Shown: piece by piece, positions 1 through 10,185 of the stretch | Layout of the letters: every line of letters starts with the position of its first letter | How positions within the stretch are numbered: position 1 is the stretch's first letter | Source of the DNA: Tilletiaria anomala UBC 951 | Taxonomy: Eukaryota; Basidiomycota; Exobasidiomycetes; Georgefischeriales; Tilletiariaceae | Direction: 5' to 3' | Length of the DNA stretch: 36,740 nt | Assembly (NCBI RefSeq): GCF_000711695.1 | Contig: NW_013546883.1 | Coordinates: 1 to 36,740 of the forward strand | Position numbers and translations under genes: made by a program | Notes under the pieces: model-generated | What the model saw: only the letters and a program-made list of their open reading frames with translations | What the model was told of the DNA's origin: nothing | The model's database searches: none

Positions 1-37
1 CCCACAATGTGTCGTGATACCTTTTCACCAGCTGATC
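1..37 (-). tRNA. tRNA-His (GTG), second tandem copy, cut by window edge
   Basis: Positions 1-37 repeat positions 121-157 with a single difference, in the D loop. The segment is therefore the 5' half (acceptor, D arm, anticodon stem and anticodon) plus the first intron base of a second minus-strand copy, whose 3' half lies outside the window. It starts only 20 bp after the 3' end of the complete copy, and no run of four T residues separates them on the transcribed strand, so the two could share one Pol III transcript. The repeat period is 120 bp. Confidence 0.6.
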
Positions 38-57
38 ATAAGGTGTTAATGAAAGCG

Positions 58-157
58 TGACCAGCCCCAGAATCGAACTGAGAATAACACAGAACGTTAA
101 CCTGTGATGAACAGGAGAACCCCACAATGTGTCGTGATGCCTTTTCACCAGCTGATC
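58..157 (-). tRNA. tRNA-His (GTG), intron-containing
   Basis: Read on the minus strand, the sequence folds as a complete tRNA. The 7-bp acceptor stem is GATCAGC/GCTGGTC with one G-T pair. It is followed by T8-G9, a 4-bp D stem GTGA/TCAC with loop AAAGGCA, a 5-bp anticodon stem ACACA/TGTGT, a 4-nt variable loop, and a 5-bp T stem CTCAG/CTGGG around TTCGATT. The discriminator is A73, as in eukaryotic tRNA-His. The loop TTGTGG gives anticodon GTG. A 29-nt intron (93-121) sits one base 3' of the anticodon, the canonical place, and contains CACA able to pair with TGTG of the anticodon loop. G-1 is not encoded, which is normal in eukaryotes. The acceptor stem is not one I recognise from well-known fungal tRNA-His genes. 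A shifted reading (anticodon TGT) fits worse. Confidence 0.68.
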
Positions 158-3100
158 GTTGTATGATCGATTGCGTGGCAAGAACTCATGTATCAACTGC
201 TCGCTGGAAACCAAGGATGCCTGGCTCACACCCCTTTTTCATGGCAATGGTGGAACCGTGGCACCGTACCAGGAGTCCCTTTGCTATTGTCCGCTGGCTC
301 CTTAATTGCACATGAAAAGTTGCGGTGCCGCCCTTTTGCCCCTCACCAAAGGTTGGCTTACAACTTGGCGCCTCTTTGCTCCTCAATGAAAGTTAGGATT
401 ACAAGGGACCCCCAGCCTTGCACAGCGCGAAGGCTGGTGACGTCAGACGTGCTCAAGCTTCGACTTTCGCTGGAGCGCGCATCTCTTACTTCCCAAATTG
501 GGCTGAACTTCTTGTTGCCACCATCCTTCCTGATTACCACCATCTTCTTCCCACCAGCGCACCGTCTACCACACCTGCTCGCCCTAGGTGTGGACACGCA
601 TCGAGCTGCTTCCTCTTTGAGTGGAGAAGACGAGCGCGCGGTGAGCACCACGCCGCACGGCCTGCTTGCCAGTTGAGCGGGGTAGCAACGGCCCCACTTG
701 GCAGGTTCAAACACCTGTTGCCACTATCTCCTCCACCGCAATGCATCATTTCCATGGGTGCTTTTTGAGATTCAGCGGGAGGAGTCTGCCTACTCGCCCT
801 ATTCTCTGTGTACAGCTGACTAGTATGCGCTTCACAGAAAGTCAATCGTTTCGTTCTCTTCCTCAGTCGTAGACCCCTCGTCCAAGTCTCAAGCAATGAT
901 CAGCACCTGGGTTTTGATCCTGGTGCAAGGGGAAATCACCACCGATGAAGTCACGAGCATGCAGTATTTGACTTTTTTTTCGTCAGCGTAGGCATCTTGG
1001 GTACTCACCGGAAGGGCGAGAACGCAGTTATCTCACGGTTGACCTTGGCGAGTGGCCTGAGTGAGGATCTGCCGGGGTGGAAATGCGCTCCCGCAACGAA
1101 CTCGTGCCTCTGCAGGGCATATACTGGCATATGTAAACTCAGCTCTAAGGGCACATTCTTTCTCCTGCGGTGCTTTCACGATATTCGTCGAATTGCTTAC
1201 GTAGTAGTTGTCGCAGTTGCTCACTTCTTCGAGACTTCGACATTAAACTCGCAATCCCTCAGGTTTGTGTCCAAAGCTTCTCGCATTAAAGTCGCTGCAG
1301 CCCGCGCCCTCCCGAATGTCCGAATTAAAGAAGTCTGAAATATGTTCCCTCACATCATTCGGCGGATTCCAATGCTTCTCTCCTCCTACGCACAGTTCTT
1401 AAGTGTGAGCTCATCCCACTTTATGTTCTCCAGTAGAAGCCTTCACTCCTTTAACTTCTGCTGGTGCCTTTCCTGACATGAAGCAATCACAAGTGCGTGT
1501 CCTCACAACATACTACCGACAAGTGTCAAGCGTGGAAGACACTCACATCGTCATTGGCATGCTCTCCAGCTCCAGTGTACATCGGCAGACTCTTTCTTTG
1601 CCCTCACCGGTGCCACATGATTTGAAGTGTCTCGCCAATGCTACCAGCAAGTCCAATTCAATCAAAAGGACGCGAAGCTGAGAACTTGCTGCCGCATCGC
1701 CCCGACCCACTACATTATATAAGGCTCTCGCTTCTCCTTCTGGCCCGCGGCCCCCCACGGGGTAGATCCTAAACCGCGCTAGGGTCTCACTTTGGCTACA
1801 TAGTCTGCCAGAGGCGCACTGTCCCAGCTGCCAAGCTTCCGTGCATGCGTACGTACAAAGAAAAAAGACAAAAGAAACACAAGGGTTGGTTTCTCTCGCA
1901 GAAGTCTGGAACTTGTCCACCCACGCCTCCAGGCTTTTTGCATTAGGTAACAATCTCCAGATTGCTTCATCGTCGCAGATCATGGCATCACTATCGCGAT
2001 TCATCCATTCTCCACGCATATGCACCATGCTTACATACACATACACATGTACTCCCTGCTTGCACAGATGGTGGAACTGTCATGAGGCGATGAAGTATAC
2101 AATGTAGGCGCAAAGGGCCCTTCATGCTGTCTCAAAAGGGAAGACAGCAGCAGGTCGTCGTCTCTCAACGTAGCCTGCTTGTCGATGACGTAGGGCCAAC
2201 GGCAGCTCGTTGCGCCCTTTGGAGGAACATCGGGGTGCTGTGAGAAACGGGGTTTGAAAGAGCGTTCGACGTTGCGCATAGTTTTGGAGGTGCAGTTTTC
2301 GATCTCGAGATTCAAAAGGCTTGGGAGCGGGGACCAATACCCAAACTTTGTTCACTGTAGACAAAGCTCGCATTGGCATGCAAGTGTGATTGGCCCATGC
2401 TGCAAAGCAAGGTAGACGCTGAATACTGGCGCACTCTTGAATCCTGAACACGAACGCACTGATGAAACACGAATCATGCAACGGGGTGTTCAGGCTAATG
2501 AGCAGGATGTACAAGTCTACAATCGCAGCTCGTCTCACTCGGGCCCTGATGTTCAGCCTGGCTCACACACATATGCGGGTGGTATGAGGGCGGGCGGAAG
2601 ATTTGATGCAGCCCACGCAAAAGTGTGGTGCATAGTGCATGCATACAATGGGGCAGAACAAAGTTTTTCGCGACGATACCTCCGATGGACCAATCCTTTT
2701 TACGGTTCCACGCCGGCCCCTCGCAAGGCTCGACTTGTTCTGAGGTGTGCGTGCTCAAGGGCTGTGATGAAGTTTCTCGCCAGCGCAAGATAGTCAAGCA
2801 ACAGTCAAGCTTCAAGCGCCGAGGCGCATCTCCCTCCGAGTGGATTTGCAACCCCAAATACACAGTGTCTCTGAAGGCGCCCCACATGCAGCCGCGCGAG
2901 GCGTTGACCCACGACAGGGAGTCGATGTACAAATTTACATACGATTCGATGGAAGTGCTGCGCAGCTTGGTGCAAAGGGAGTCGAGCGTTCAGCCTGTAT
3001 GAATCTCCAGTTGTAAGCGTGGCATACGAGGTAAACGACGTGAGCGGAGGTCGCTGGGGAGGTCTTTACCCGCACACATGATCATCGACTTGGCATGTCA

Positions 3101-4030
3101 CGCTCGCCGTCCGCAGTCAAAGACCTTGAGCGCGCAGCTGTGCGAGCTTCCATATGATGAATAGCTCGCAGAAACCACCAGCGAAGGGGGCAGGTCTTGC
3201 ATTCGGCAGGTGGTGCGTGGCTCGTGCAAGTGGCCAGTCTGACGAGCACAGGCGCTATCCTGCGCAGATGTGATTCAAAGAAGCGCCGTCCGCATGTGTG
3301 GCTGTCCGCGCTATACACCCTGCCGGTGTCTGCCATTGCACATTCCACACGCTCTCCCACGGGCCCGAGCGAGCGCGGCTGTTTTTGGACAAGATGCGAT
3401 ATTCAAAAGCACACGAAAGCACACATGTGCGGCCGCGCCATCCGCATCATTCAGCAGGATCATTACGAAAGAAGACCGTGTCGTGCCCGCCTGCATCCGC
3501 ATCAAACGCACCCGCATCCATGCTGGCTGCAGTTAGGGCGAGCGAGCAGTGGAGGTCCGCAGCGCGTGGTGGAGCACACTGCGAAAGTCATCTGCGAACC
3601 TCGCAAGGCGATGTGGAAGTTGCAACAGTTTAGCGGGGGAGGTCGAAGCGAAGGTGAGGGCGTGGCAAATCGGAACGCGGAACTCAGGCGCTGTGTGTGT
3701 GATGAGGGCACGACCCACACCTGCGAGAATTTTCTTCAGCGCAGTAGGCAAGAGAGTGTTCTCATGCCCGTTGCTGCTGACTGCCGCTGCTCCTGTGGCG
3801 GCGGCACACTACTTCTGAGTTGCGCCCGTATCCGCTGCTCCCCGCTCCAATTTTCTCTCCCTGCCTGCCTGCCTGCCTGCCTGGCTCGCTCACCAACAAC
3901 ACCTTCTTCGCGAGCACATCTCTACCACACTGCTCACCTCGAGCTCTCTCGCATCCAAGCGCCATCCCAGGACCCGTTCTTTTGTTATTGTTGTTGTTGT
4001 CGTCGCGATTCAGCAGGAACCACCGCCAAG
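158..4030. other. Long intergenic region, no supported gene
   Basis: I could not support a protein gene here. Open frames on both strands are short, mostly lack an ATG at a sensible start, are rich in Cys, Arg, His and Ser, and match no family I know. A TATATAAGG at 1715-1723 and a CRE-like palindrome TGACGTCA at 438-445 are the only promoter-like words I noticed. The last several hundred bases become pyrimidine-rich and are the upstream region and 5' UTR of the TCTP gene. Confidence 0.5.
3861..3883. repeat. (CTGC)n microsatellite
   Basis: About five and a half perfect CTGC units lie in the pyrimidine-rich stretch about 150 bp upstream of the TCTP start codon, probably in its promoter or 5' UTR. 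Length variation between strains would be expected. Confidence 0.85.
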
Positions 4031-4946
4031 ATGCTTGTAAGTCCTTTGCCTCTGGCGCGGGCGCATCATTCCAGTGTGCACTGCGCTTTGTGCAGGAGGG
4101 GGAGCGGTCTGCTTACGTTCCTCTCCACTGCAGCTCTTCACCGACATTATCACCGACGATGAGATGCTCACCGACTCCTACGACATGTGAGTGATTCGGT
4201 TCCTCGTGTGATTTTGCTCGCGCACCCAGGCCGCTCCGCTAATGCTGCATCTCCCCGCCTCTGCTCCCTGCAGGAAGGAGATCAACGACATCGTCTACGA
4301 GGTCGACGGAAAGCAGATCGTCATCCAAGAGGGTGACGTTGACATTGGAGGCAACCCATCTGCTGAGGAGCAGGCCGAGGCCCTCGAGAGCGGCGCCGAG
4401 CAGGTTATCGACGTCGTCCACTCGGCAAAGCTGCAGCAGACCTCATTCGACAAGAAGGGGTACCTTACCTACCTCAAGGGCTACATGAAGTCCATCAAGA
4501 ACAAACTCCAGGAGTCCAACCCGGACCGCGTCCCGGCGTTCGAGAAGGGTGCCGCCGAGTTTGCAAAGAAGATCGTCGCCAACTTTAAGGACTACGAGTT
4601 CTACACTGGAGAAAGCATGAACCCGGATGGGTAAGTTTTATTTTGTGCCCTTACCCGCATGCGGCTTAGCTCGGCGGCTATCAAGGCGTGGAGGACGGGA
4701 AAAATGTGATCGGAAAGCCACACTTTCCGCACACAACGCATCACAATCTGCCTTGCAAAGGTCCCACAGATGGAGGTTGTGAAGGAACGGGTTGAAGGTT
4801 CGCTGCAGGAGTGCTGCTGTGCATCGTGCTGACGACGCTGCGTTCGATCCCATTTCAGCATGGTCGTCCTCCTCAACTACCGCGAGGACGGCGTCACTCC
4901 ATACTTCATCTTCTGGAAAGACGGCCTGAAGTCGCAGAAGATCTAA
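4031..4946 (+). CDS. TMA19: Translationally controlled tumour protein (TCTP/TMA19)
   Basis: A 167-residue protein from four exons: 4031-4036, 4134-4186, 4274-4630 and 4859-4946. The first exon is only two codons (Met-Leu), and all introns are GT-AG. The joined product starts [12 protein letters not shown], carries the TCTP signatures [29 protein letters not shown] and [16 protein letters not shown], and ends [18 protein letters not shown] then KSQKI. Length and end-to-end order match yeast Tma19 (167 residues). TCTP is an abundant cytosolic protein that associates with ribosomes and responds to growth and oxidative stress. The region before the ATG is pyrimidine-rich, consistent with a growth-regulated highly expressed gene, though I cannot place the transcription start. 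Without the micro first exon the conserved N-terminal strand would be lost. Confidence 0.97.
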
Positions 4947-5736
4947 TCCGGGGGCGCTACGCATCTCGAGGCCGGCCGAGCGGCGCCAGAGCAAAAGCAC
5001 TGGGTCATCCTCTCTCCTTGTCGTGCCGCCCTGTCGCTCTACTCTATGTGGTTCACTGCGATGTGTCACCGAAAAGCAATTGCATCATGCTTTGGTCTGG
5101 GGCTCCTGATACAATACATGTCCGTCCGGCGACGTGGCGCAGTGGCGCATGATGCTCATCGGGTGGGGGCGCACACATCAGCTGAAGAACGAGCGTGCAT
5201 GCCATATCGAAGGAAGCAGCCGCACGTTGCAGGATCACCTCGGGGCTGAAAGCGTGCATGGCGGCATCTCCCGACGCAAGTAGAATTGCTCATTTTGCCC
5301 AGAGGACCCTCTTAGAGGCGGTGTGCACGCGGGTCTTGAGTATTCGAATCCTCTTCCGAGTATGCACCTCGGCAAGCTTGAATTCGTTTCGGGCGACAGA
5401 CAGCGTTGACGGTGAGAATTGAATCCATTAGGAACGCTTGAAGCAGCCTCTCCTGTTTTATTTTCCTCGAGCGTGCGGCATGAGCCGGTTCGTCAATATT
5501 CTATGTCCTCCGAACCGAACTCACTGGGGAGCCATGGATGTCGTTGCCGCCGTGGTCACATCCGTCCACTCGGCCGCAAGTCGTTCAGCGTCCGTCCCGT
5601 GTGAAAGCACCGTGCACACAGCAATCGATGGCAGCTGGCGGTGCAGTTGGTGACTGCGTTTCTGTAAACGAGACCTCATTGAATTTCGGAACGCTGCAGA
5701 GAATCTTCTGCGGGCCAACTCGCAACTCAGTGTGCC
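4947..5736. other. Intergenic region TCTP to POF1
   Basis: This 790-bp gap between two plus-strand genes should hold the TCTP 3' UTR and the POF1 promoter. Open frames inside it are short and overlapping on both strands, with no recognisable domain. I see no RNA gene. Confidence 0.5.
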
Positions 5737-6828
5737 ATGCCGGTATTGCCGCCTGCTCGGCGAGCCGCGCTTTCGTCCGGCCTTGACGCCTTTCTCGCAT
5801 CTAGCTCCAGCTCCAGTCTGGGATTGACGATCTTGTATTCGAATAAGCCGAATTGGCCGTTTAAATCAGCTCGCGGCCAGGCCAGCGATGAGGGAACAGC
5901 CGCCGGAAAAGAGACGATCGATATTGCTGTCCTCGACTCGTCCTTTAACCCTCCTACACTCGCCCACAGAGCCATCGCTCTAGGTCCTGCGCTCCTCGTT
6001 TGTCGCCCGGGCTCATCAACTGTAGCAGGGGATTCGACACCAATTGCGTCGGCCGACCCAAAGCCCGAATATGACGCGCATCTGCTCCTCTTCTCCGTAC
6101 GGAATGCAGATAAAGGCCTGGGCCGGAGAGGAGACGCGTCTCAGCTGCAACGATTAGAGATGATGGAGCTGCTCGCAAAGGAGATTGAGGCTTTTTTGCG
6201 CAAAAAGACTACAGGGCAATCGATGGATGCTGCTGATGACGGTAGCGGCGGCAGCTCCATCGCTGGCGCCGCTTACGAACCAGCCGTCGCCGTGGGCATC
6301 GTTGACCCGCCTTTGATGTTCGAAAAGTCGACACTGGTGCACAAGTACATGCAAGATCTGCTGCGAAAAGTGGCACCGAACACTGCCTCGCCTACCATCC
6401 GACTGCATTGGCAAGTCGGCATGGACACTTTGGAACGATTCTTTGCACTTCGATACTATCCTTCCACCCAAGCTTTCCACGCCTCTGCCGAACGATTCTT
6501 CAACAAGGAAGGGACGACGTTTGTCGTCGCGTCTCGCGTCCCGTCAAGCTTACCTGGAAAGAGCATGGAGAACGAATCAGAAGAGCAGCTGCTCCGAAGT
6601 GAGCTCGTGCAACCGTGGGTCGAGCAACACAAAGTTGCGCTTTGGCAGCTTCCGACAGAGGTGCAAGGTTGCAGCAGCACAGACGTCCGCAAGCTGTATC
6701 GGACTGATGGGGCCACCTCGACCGAGGAGCTCATACGGCAGCAGCAGCAAAAGGTTCCTGCAAGCATTGCCCACTACCTCGATCAGGAGCGAGTGTACGG
6801 CGAAGCGAGAAGAATCCCGCCTCCATAG
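5737..6828 (+). CDS. POF1: Nicotinamide mononucleotide adenylyltransferase, POF1 type
   Basis: A single-exon gene of 363 residues belonging to the nucleotidyltransferase (HxGH-type) superfamily and resembling yeast Pof1, an NMN adenylyltransferase implicated in NAD synthesis and filamentation. Visible motifs in order are VLDSSFNPPTLAH (about residues 68-80, the nucleotide-binding signature with the first His replaced as in Pof1), LLLFSVRNADKGLG, QRLEMMELL, HWQVGMDTLERFF and CSSTDVRKLY, the C-terminal phosphate-binding signature. It is about 100 residues longer than yeast Pof1 because of a Ser-rich N-terminus and low-complexity loops. The ATG at 5737 is the first in frame; the start is not otherwise confirmed. 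Likely cytosolic; no signal peptide or membrane segment is visible. Confidence 0.88.
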   Translation: MPVLPPARRAALSSGLDAFLASSSSSSLGLTILYSNKPNWPFKSARGQASDEGTAAGKETIDIAVLDSSFNPPTLAHRAIALGPALLVCRPGSSTVAGDSTPIASADPKPEYDAHLLLFSVRNADKGLGRRGDASQLQRLEMMELLAKEIEAFLRKKTTGQSMDAADDGSGGSSIAGAAYEPAVAVGIVDPPLMFEKSTLVHKYMQDLLRKVAPNTASPTIRLHWQVGMDTLERFFALRYYPSTQAFHASAERFFNKEGTTFVVASRVPSSLPGKSMENESEEQLLRSELVQPWVEQHKVALWQLPTEVQGCSSTDVRKLYRTDGATSTEELIRQQQQKVPASIAHYLDQERVYGEARRIPPP

Positions 6829-7253
6829 CGTCGCTGGCTCGTACAATTATTTAAACCGCTAAAGGGGTAAACTTTCACCCCAATCATGTTCAGGAGCTAC
6901 ATGTTTACTAGAATCCTAGCTTGATTTGGATGCAGCGCAGTAGCTGATGTGTCGAGCGTAAAGGCGTCTTCCGCTGGACTCAAGATGCTATTTATACCGC
7001 CTCGCAAGCAATGAAAGCCCCCGAGGTCCTATACGGTCTACCGTTCCCTGTTCGCCAGCTTTCTCCCATTCGAAGCTGCCCTTTCTAAACGCAGTGTCGA
7101 ATCAAAGTACCACAACCTGTTCCACCACACTGATCCGTACTCTGAATGAGCAATCGTTCGACACCGTATTCTAACTTGCCGGATTCCAAATTCCACCGCC
7201 GAATGGAGTCAATCATCCGGATTGGGGAATAGCAACGCGCGTCTCAACCAGAC
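6829..7253. other. Intergenic region POF1 to GNAT gene
   Basis: This 425-bp gap has no open frame worth reporting. A TATTTATAC at 6989-6997 lies about 260 bp before the next start codon and could be a TATA element. Confidence 0.4.
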
Positions 7254-8039
7254 ATGTCGACCTCGAGCGGGAAGCCATCAGCAGGCGACTTTCTGGTGAT
7301 CTTATGCACAAATAAGGAGCAGCTTCGACAAGCGTACGAAGTCCGAATAGAGGTGTTTCACAAAGAGCAAGGATTCAGTTTGGAGAGCGAAGTAGATGAG
7401 TGCATCCGAGCGCAGCCCTCTTTCCATTCTTGCTGCAATGACGTGTCTGACCTCAATGGCTTGGATGCAGGTATGACCTGATCAGCGCTCATTTCATTCT
7501 TGCTTGCAAGAGCGACCCTAAAAGAGGCCTCGGGACCATTCGCTTCTCTCCCTATCCTTCGGCAGGCTCACTCAACAAAGTGGAGGGCCTCCCAGCAGAC
7601 ACACCGCTCGGTCCTCCTCTCACGGAAGACCAGATTGCAACAGCGTTCGTAAAGACCGGTCGCATGGGAAAAAGCGAAGACCTCTTGCAAGCAGGAGCCA
7701 AGCTGGGTCGTCTCGCGTTGCTTGCTGAATTGCGAGGGTCAGGCTGGGGTAGGTTGCTAGTCGAGCAGGGCGAGGCCTGGCTCGCTAACGCTCTCCGGAG
7801 AGCGGCCGCAAATTCGAAGCACTCGGATGCAGTATCGATGTGCAACATTCGTCTGCATAGCCAGATGCCCGTTCGCGCAATGTACGAGAAGTGGGTACTC
7901 TATTGACTTTCGCGAAAGGCTCTCACAGCTGATGGCACCCGTCCCTCACATCCGCAGATTTGGGTACAAGGGCGAAGGCGAGCCATTCGATGAAGACGGA
8001 GCACCACACATGCTGTACACAAAGACATTGCCATTGTAG
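7254..8039 (+). CDS. GNAT-family N-acetyltransferase
   Basis: A 215-residue protein from three exons: 7254-7399, 7471-7890 and 7958-8039. The N-terminus has the pattern AYEVRIEVFHKEQGF...EVDEYD, typical of a fungal and bacterial GNAT subgroup. Splicing restores it exactly, joining EVDE to YDLISAHFILAC. Then follow GTIRFSPYP (strand 4), GRLALLAELRGSGWGRLLVE (the acetyl-CoA pyrophosphate-binding loop, here R-G-S-G-W-G) and NIRLHSQMPVRAMYEKFGY, the C-terminal strand with the usual xYEKxGF signature. The protein should transfer an acetyl group from acetyl-CoA to an amine. The substrate cannot be read from the sequence. The length is that of a single GNAT domain, with no targeting signal. An insert rich in charged residues lies between strands 3 and 4. 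Confidence 0.88.
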
Positions 8040-8099
8040 AATTTATCATAGGCTCAATCTCAACGTATCCACTACCCTTGCAGTCGTCATTGAAGGAAT

Positions 8100-8117
8100 G
8101 GGTGGGGTGGGATGGGG
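8100..8117 (+). promoter_or_regulatory. G-quadruplex-type motif
   Basis: Four runs of three or four G separated by one- or two-base loops (GGG T GGGG T GGG AT GGGG) match the standard G-quadruplex pattern. The block lies about 50 bp upstream of the DDI1 TATA-like box and about 60 bp after the GNAT stop codon, so it could act in either gene. Confidence 0.6.
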
Positions 8118-8164
8118 AGATGTCAAGGCCTAGGCGTGGGAGTACACCTGGGTAGGAGGAGCAG

Positions 8165-8173
8165 TATATAAGG
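8165..8173 (+). promoter_or_regulatory. TATA-like box of DDI1
   Basis: TATATAAGG lies 267 bp upstream of the DDI1 start codon. If used, transcription would start near 8195-8205, leaving a 5' UTR of about 240 nt. Assigned by position and motif only. Confidence 0.45.
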
Positions 8174-8439
8174 ACGCTAGCGTGTGGGACAATGGTGTTG
8201 CTTGTGTTATTCTCCTTCGAGCACGCACGTAACCCTCTCCCTTCCGTCCACGTTTACACCGATCACCACACCAGCACTTGAGCAACTTGGCATCCTACAA
8301 CCACATGTCCCATCGAACAGGTGGACTGCACCTGGTCCCTTCGCTGGCTGCTCGAACCTTGCAAAGTCCTCAAGGTTGAAACAAACGGAGCCCGACGCAG
8401 TGACCTTGCCTTTCCCGTGACCACTCGCCAACGACCGAC

Positions 8440-10074
8440 ATGCTGACCGTCGTCACTGACAGCGACACATTTTCGCTGAGCGTGGACACTTCCATCACCG
8501 TGGAGAATCTGAAAGCCATCCTGGAAACTGATGTGCGTCGAAGCGGGCATGAAGGACATCTTGACTCGGAAAGCTAACACCTTGTCGCTTCGACAGTCTG
8601 GCATCCCTGCGGCCAAGCAAGTTCTGACATTCAATGGTCGGGTTCTTTCGGACGATAGCATATCACTTGCAGCATACAAGATTGCGGATGACGACCTCTT
8701 GATATTAGCGCAGCAGGATCCGGCGGGAGGCAGCAGCAGCTCTGGTGGTGGCGCGGCCAAAGGATTGCCTGCTGCGCGGCAGCCAACGGAGGACGAGATT
8801 GCGGAGGAGCTGCGAAGTCAGATCCAAGCGAATCCGCAAGCCATGGCACAGTTGCGAGAATCTCATCCTCAGATTGCCGATGCAGTTGCTTCGGGAAACA
8901 CTGCTCTCTTCAAGCGATTCATCGATCAGCAGCGCATGGTCATGGCATCGAGCATGCCCGGTCCATCGCAAGCGATGATGGAGCTTGCCAATGCGGACCC
9001 GTTCGACCCAGAGGCTCAAGCAAAAATCGAAGAGACGATTAGGCAGGAAAGGGTGCTAGAGAACATGGAGCATGCAATGGAGTACTCTCCCGAAAGTTTT
9101 GGGCGCGTGACGATGTTGTACGTCGACACGACTGTCAATGGCACCAACGTCAAGGCGTTTGTGGACAGCGGCGCGCAGGCGACCATCATGTCCCCCGAGT
9201 GTGCCGAGCGATGCGGGTGAGTTTCTCTTGAACAAGCTCTGTGCTGGAAGATGCTTAGACAAATTTGCGCAGGATCATGCGACTGATCGATCGACGTTTT
9301 GCGGGCATTGCTCGCGGCGTCGGCACAGCCAAGATCCTCGGTCGCGTGCATTCTGCCCAGATTCGCCTGGGCGAGAGGCTCTATTTGCCGTGCTCATTCA
9401 CGATCATGGAAGGCAAAGGCGTCGAAATGCTTTTCGGTCTAGACATGCTCAAGCGCTTCCAAGCTATCATCGACCTCAAAGAGAATGCGCTGCTGGTCGG
9501 AGACGAGAAGATCCGCTTCTTGGACGAGCACGAACTTCCCGCGAACGCAAGGCTTGACAATGCGGGCGAGGACGAGGAGGATGTGCAGCAGCAAACCCAG
9601 GGCACGAGTCAGGCAAGCTTAGGTATCGGTGTTGACGAAGCCGCCAAGCGCAACGCAGAGGCAGCAGCAGGCTCGGCGATGCGGATTGGCAACTTGCCTA
9701 TTCAGGACCAGTCGCTAGCGGGCAGCTCTCGCTTTCTCCAAGGCATCCCTGGCAGCGGCTTCTCATGGGAGCACAAGCCCAATGGTTCGGGCTCTAAGTC
9801 AACTGCAGCGGCTTCAGGATCCGGGTCAGGATCAAGCTTGACCACAAGTCAACTCCAAGGCGTTTCTCTAGGTAGCGCGCCAGGTAGTTCCGCATCCGCA
9901 TCCGTAGCCGAAAGCCAGGCGGCCGGAGCGGCATCAGGCGGCACCAACAAGTGGCCGGCCGCATCCATCAAAAGCCTCGTAGACCTTGGCGCAACAGAGA
10001 AACAAGCGGGCCAGCTGCTCGACGCTGCCAGCGGAAATTTAGAAGTGGCTGCAAGTTTGCTGTTTCAGGGGTAG
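8440..10074 (+). CDS. DDI1: DNA-damage inducible protein 1 (ubiquitin-dependent aspartyl protease)
   Basis: A 504-residue protein from exons 8440-8532, 8597-9216 and 9273-10074. Domain order is that of full-length DDI1. A ubiquitin-like domain (about 1-70) is rebuilt across intron 1. It is followed by a helical linker, then the retroviral-type aspartyl protease domain with catalytic Asp221 in [13 protein letters not shown], and [12 protein letters not shown] and [10 protein letters not shown] Gly/Ser-rich linker and a C-terminal UBA domain (about 464-504, ending [11 protein letters not shown]) complete it. DDI1 shuttles ubiquitinated clients to the proteasome and cleaves heavily ubiquitinated substrates; the protease acts as a dimer in cytosol and nucleus. 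Intron 2 falls within the protease domain. The protease fold is a host domain, not a trace of a retroelement. The gene converges on the helicase gene, 111 bp away. Confidence 0.96.
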
Positions 10075-10185
10075 ATGATGTACAAAGAAATGGGTATCTT
10101 GGCTGCTCATCTATGCTACAGAGAACTTTAAGAATGTGGGCGTGAGAAAAATGCTTGGATTAGCCTTCTGTACCTTCGAATGAAC

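Larger units (their letters stand above)
8040..8439. other. Intergenic region GNAT gene to DDI1, with promoter elements
   Basis: A 400-bp gap holding a G-rich block and a TATA-like box, listed separately. It should contain the DDI1 promoter and 5' UTR; no gene is visible. Confidence 0.5.

Noticed and set aside
188-676. 162-codon open frame on the plus strand
   Set aside because: No domain or codon pattern typical of the real genes here, and overlapping open frames of similar length occur on the other strand.
901-930. T-arm-like hairpin resembling a tRNA 3' end
   Set aside because: The stem forms, but no matching acceptor, D arm or anticodon arm is found upstream.
3197-4162. 321-codon open frame on the plus strand
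   Set aside because: It begins at TTG, is rich in Cys, His, Arg and Ser, includes the microsatellite, and overlaps the first two TCTP exons and intron 1 in another frame.
5330-5360. TTCGAATCC resembling a tRNA B box
   Set aside because: The flanking bases do not form a T stem and no cloverleaf can be built.
9140-9540. Retroviral-type aspartyl protease signature, a possible retroelement trace
   Set aside because: It sits between a ubiquitin-like and a UBA domain in one spliced gene and matches DDI1 throughout. No other retroelement part or terminal repeat is present.
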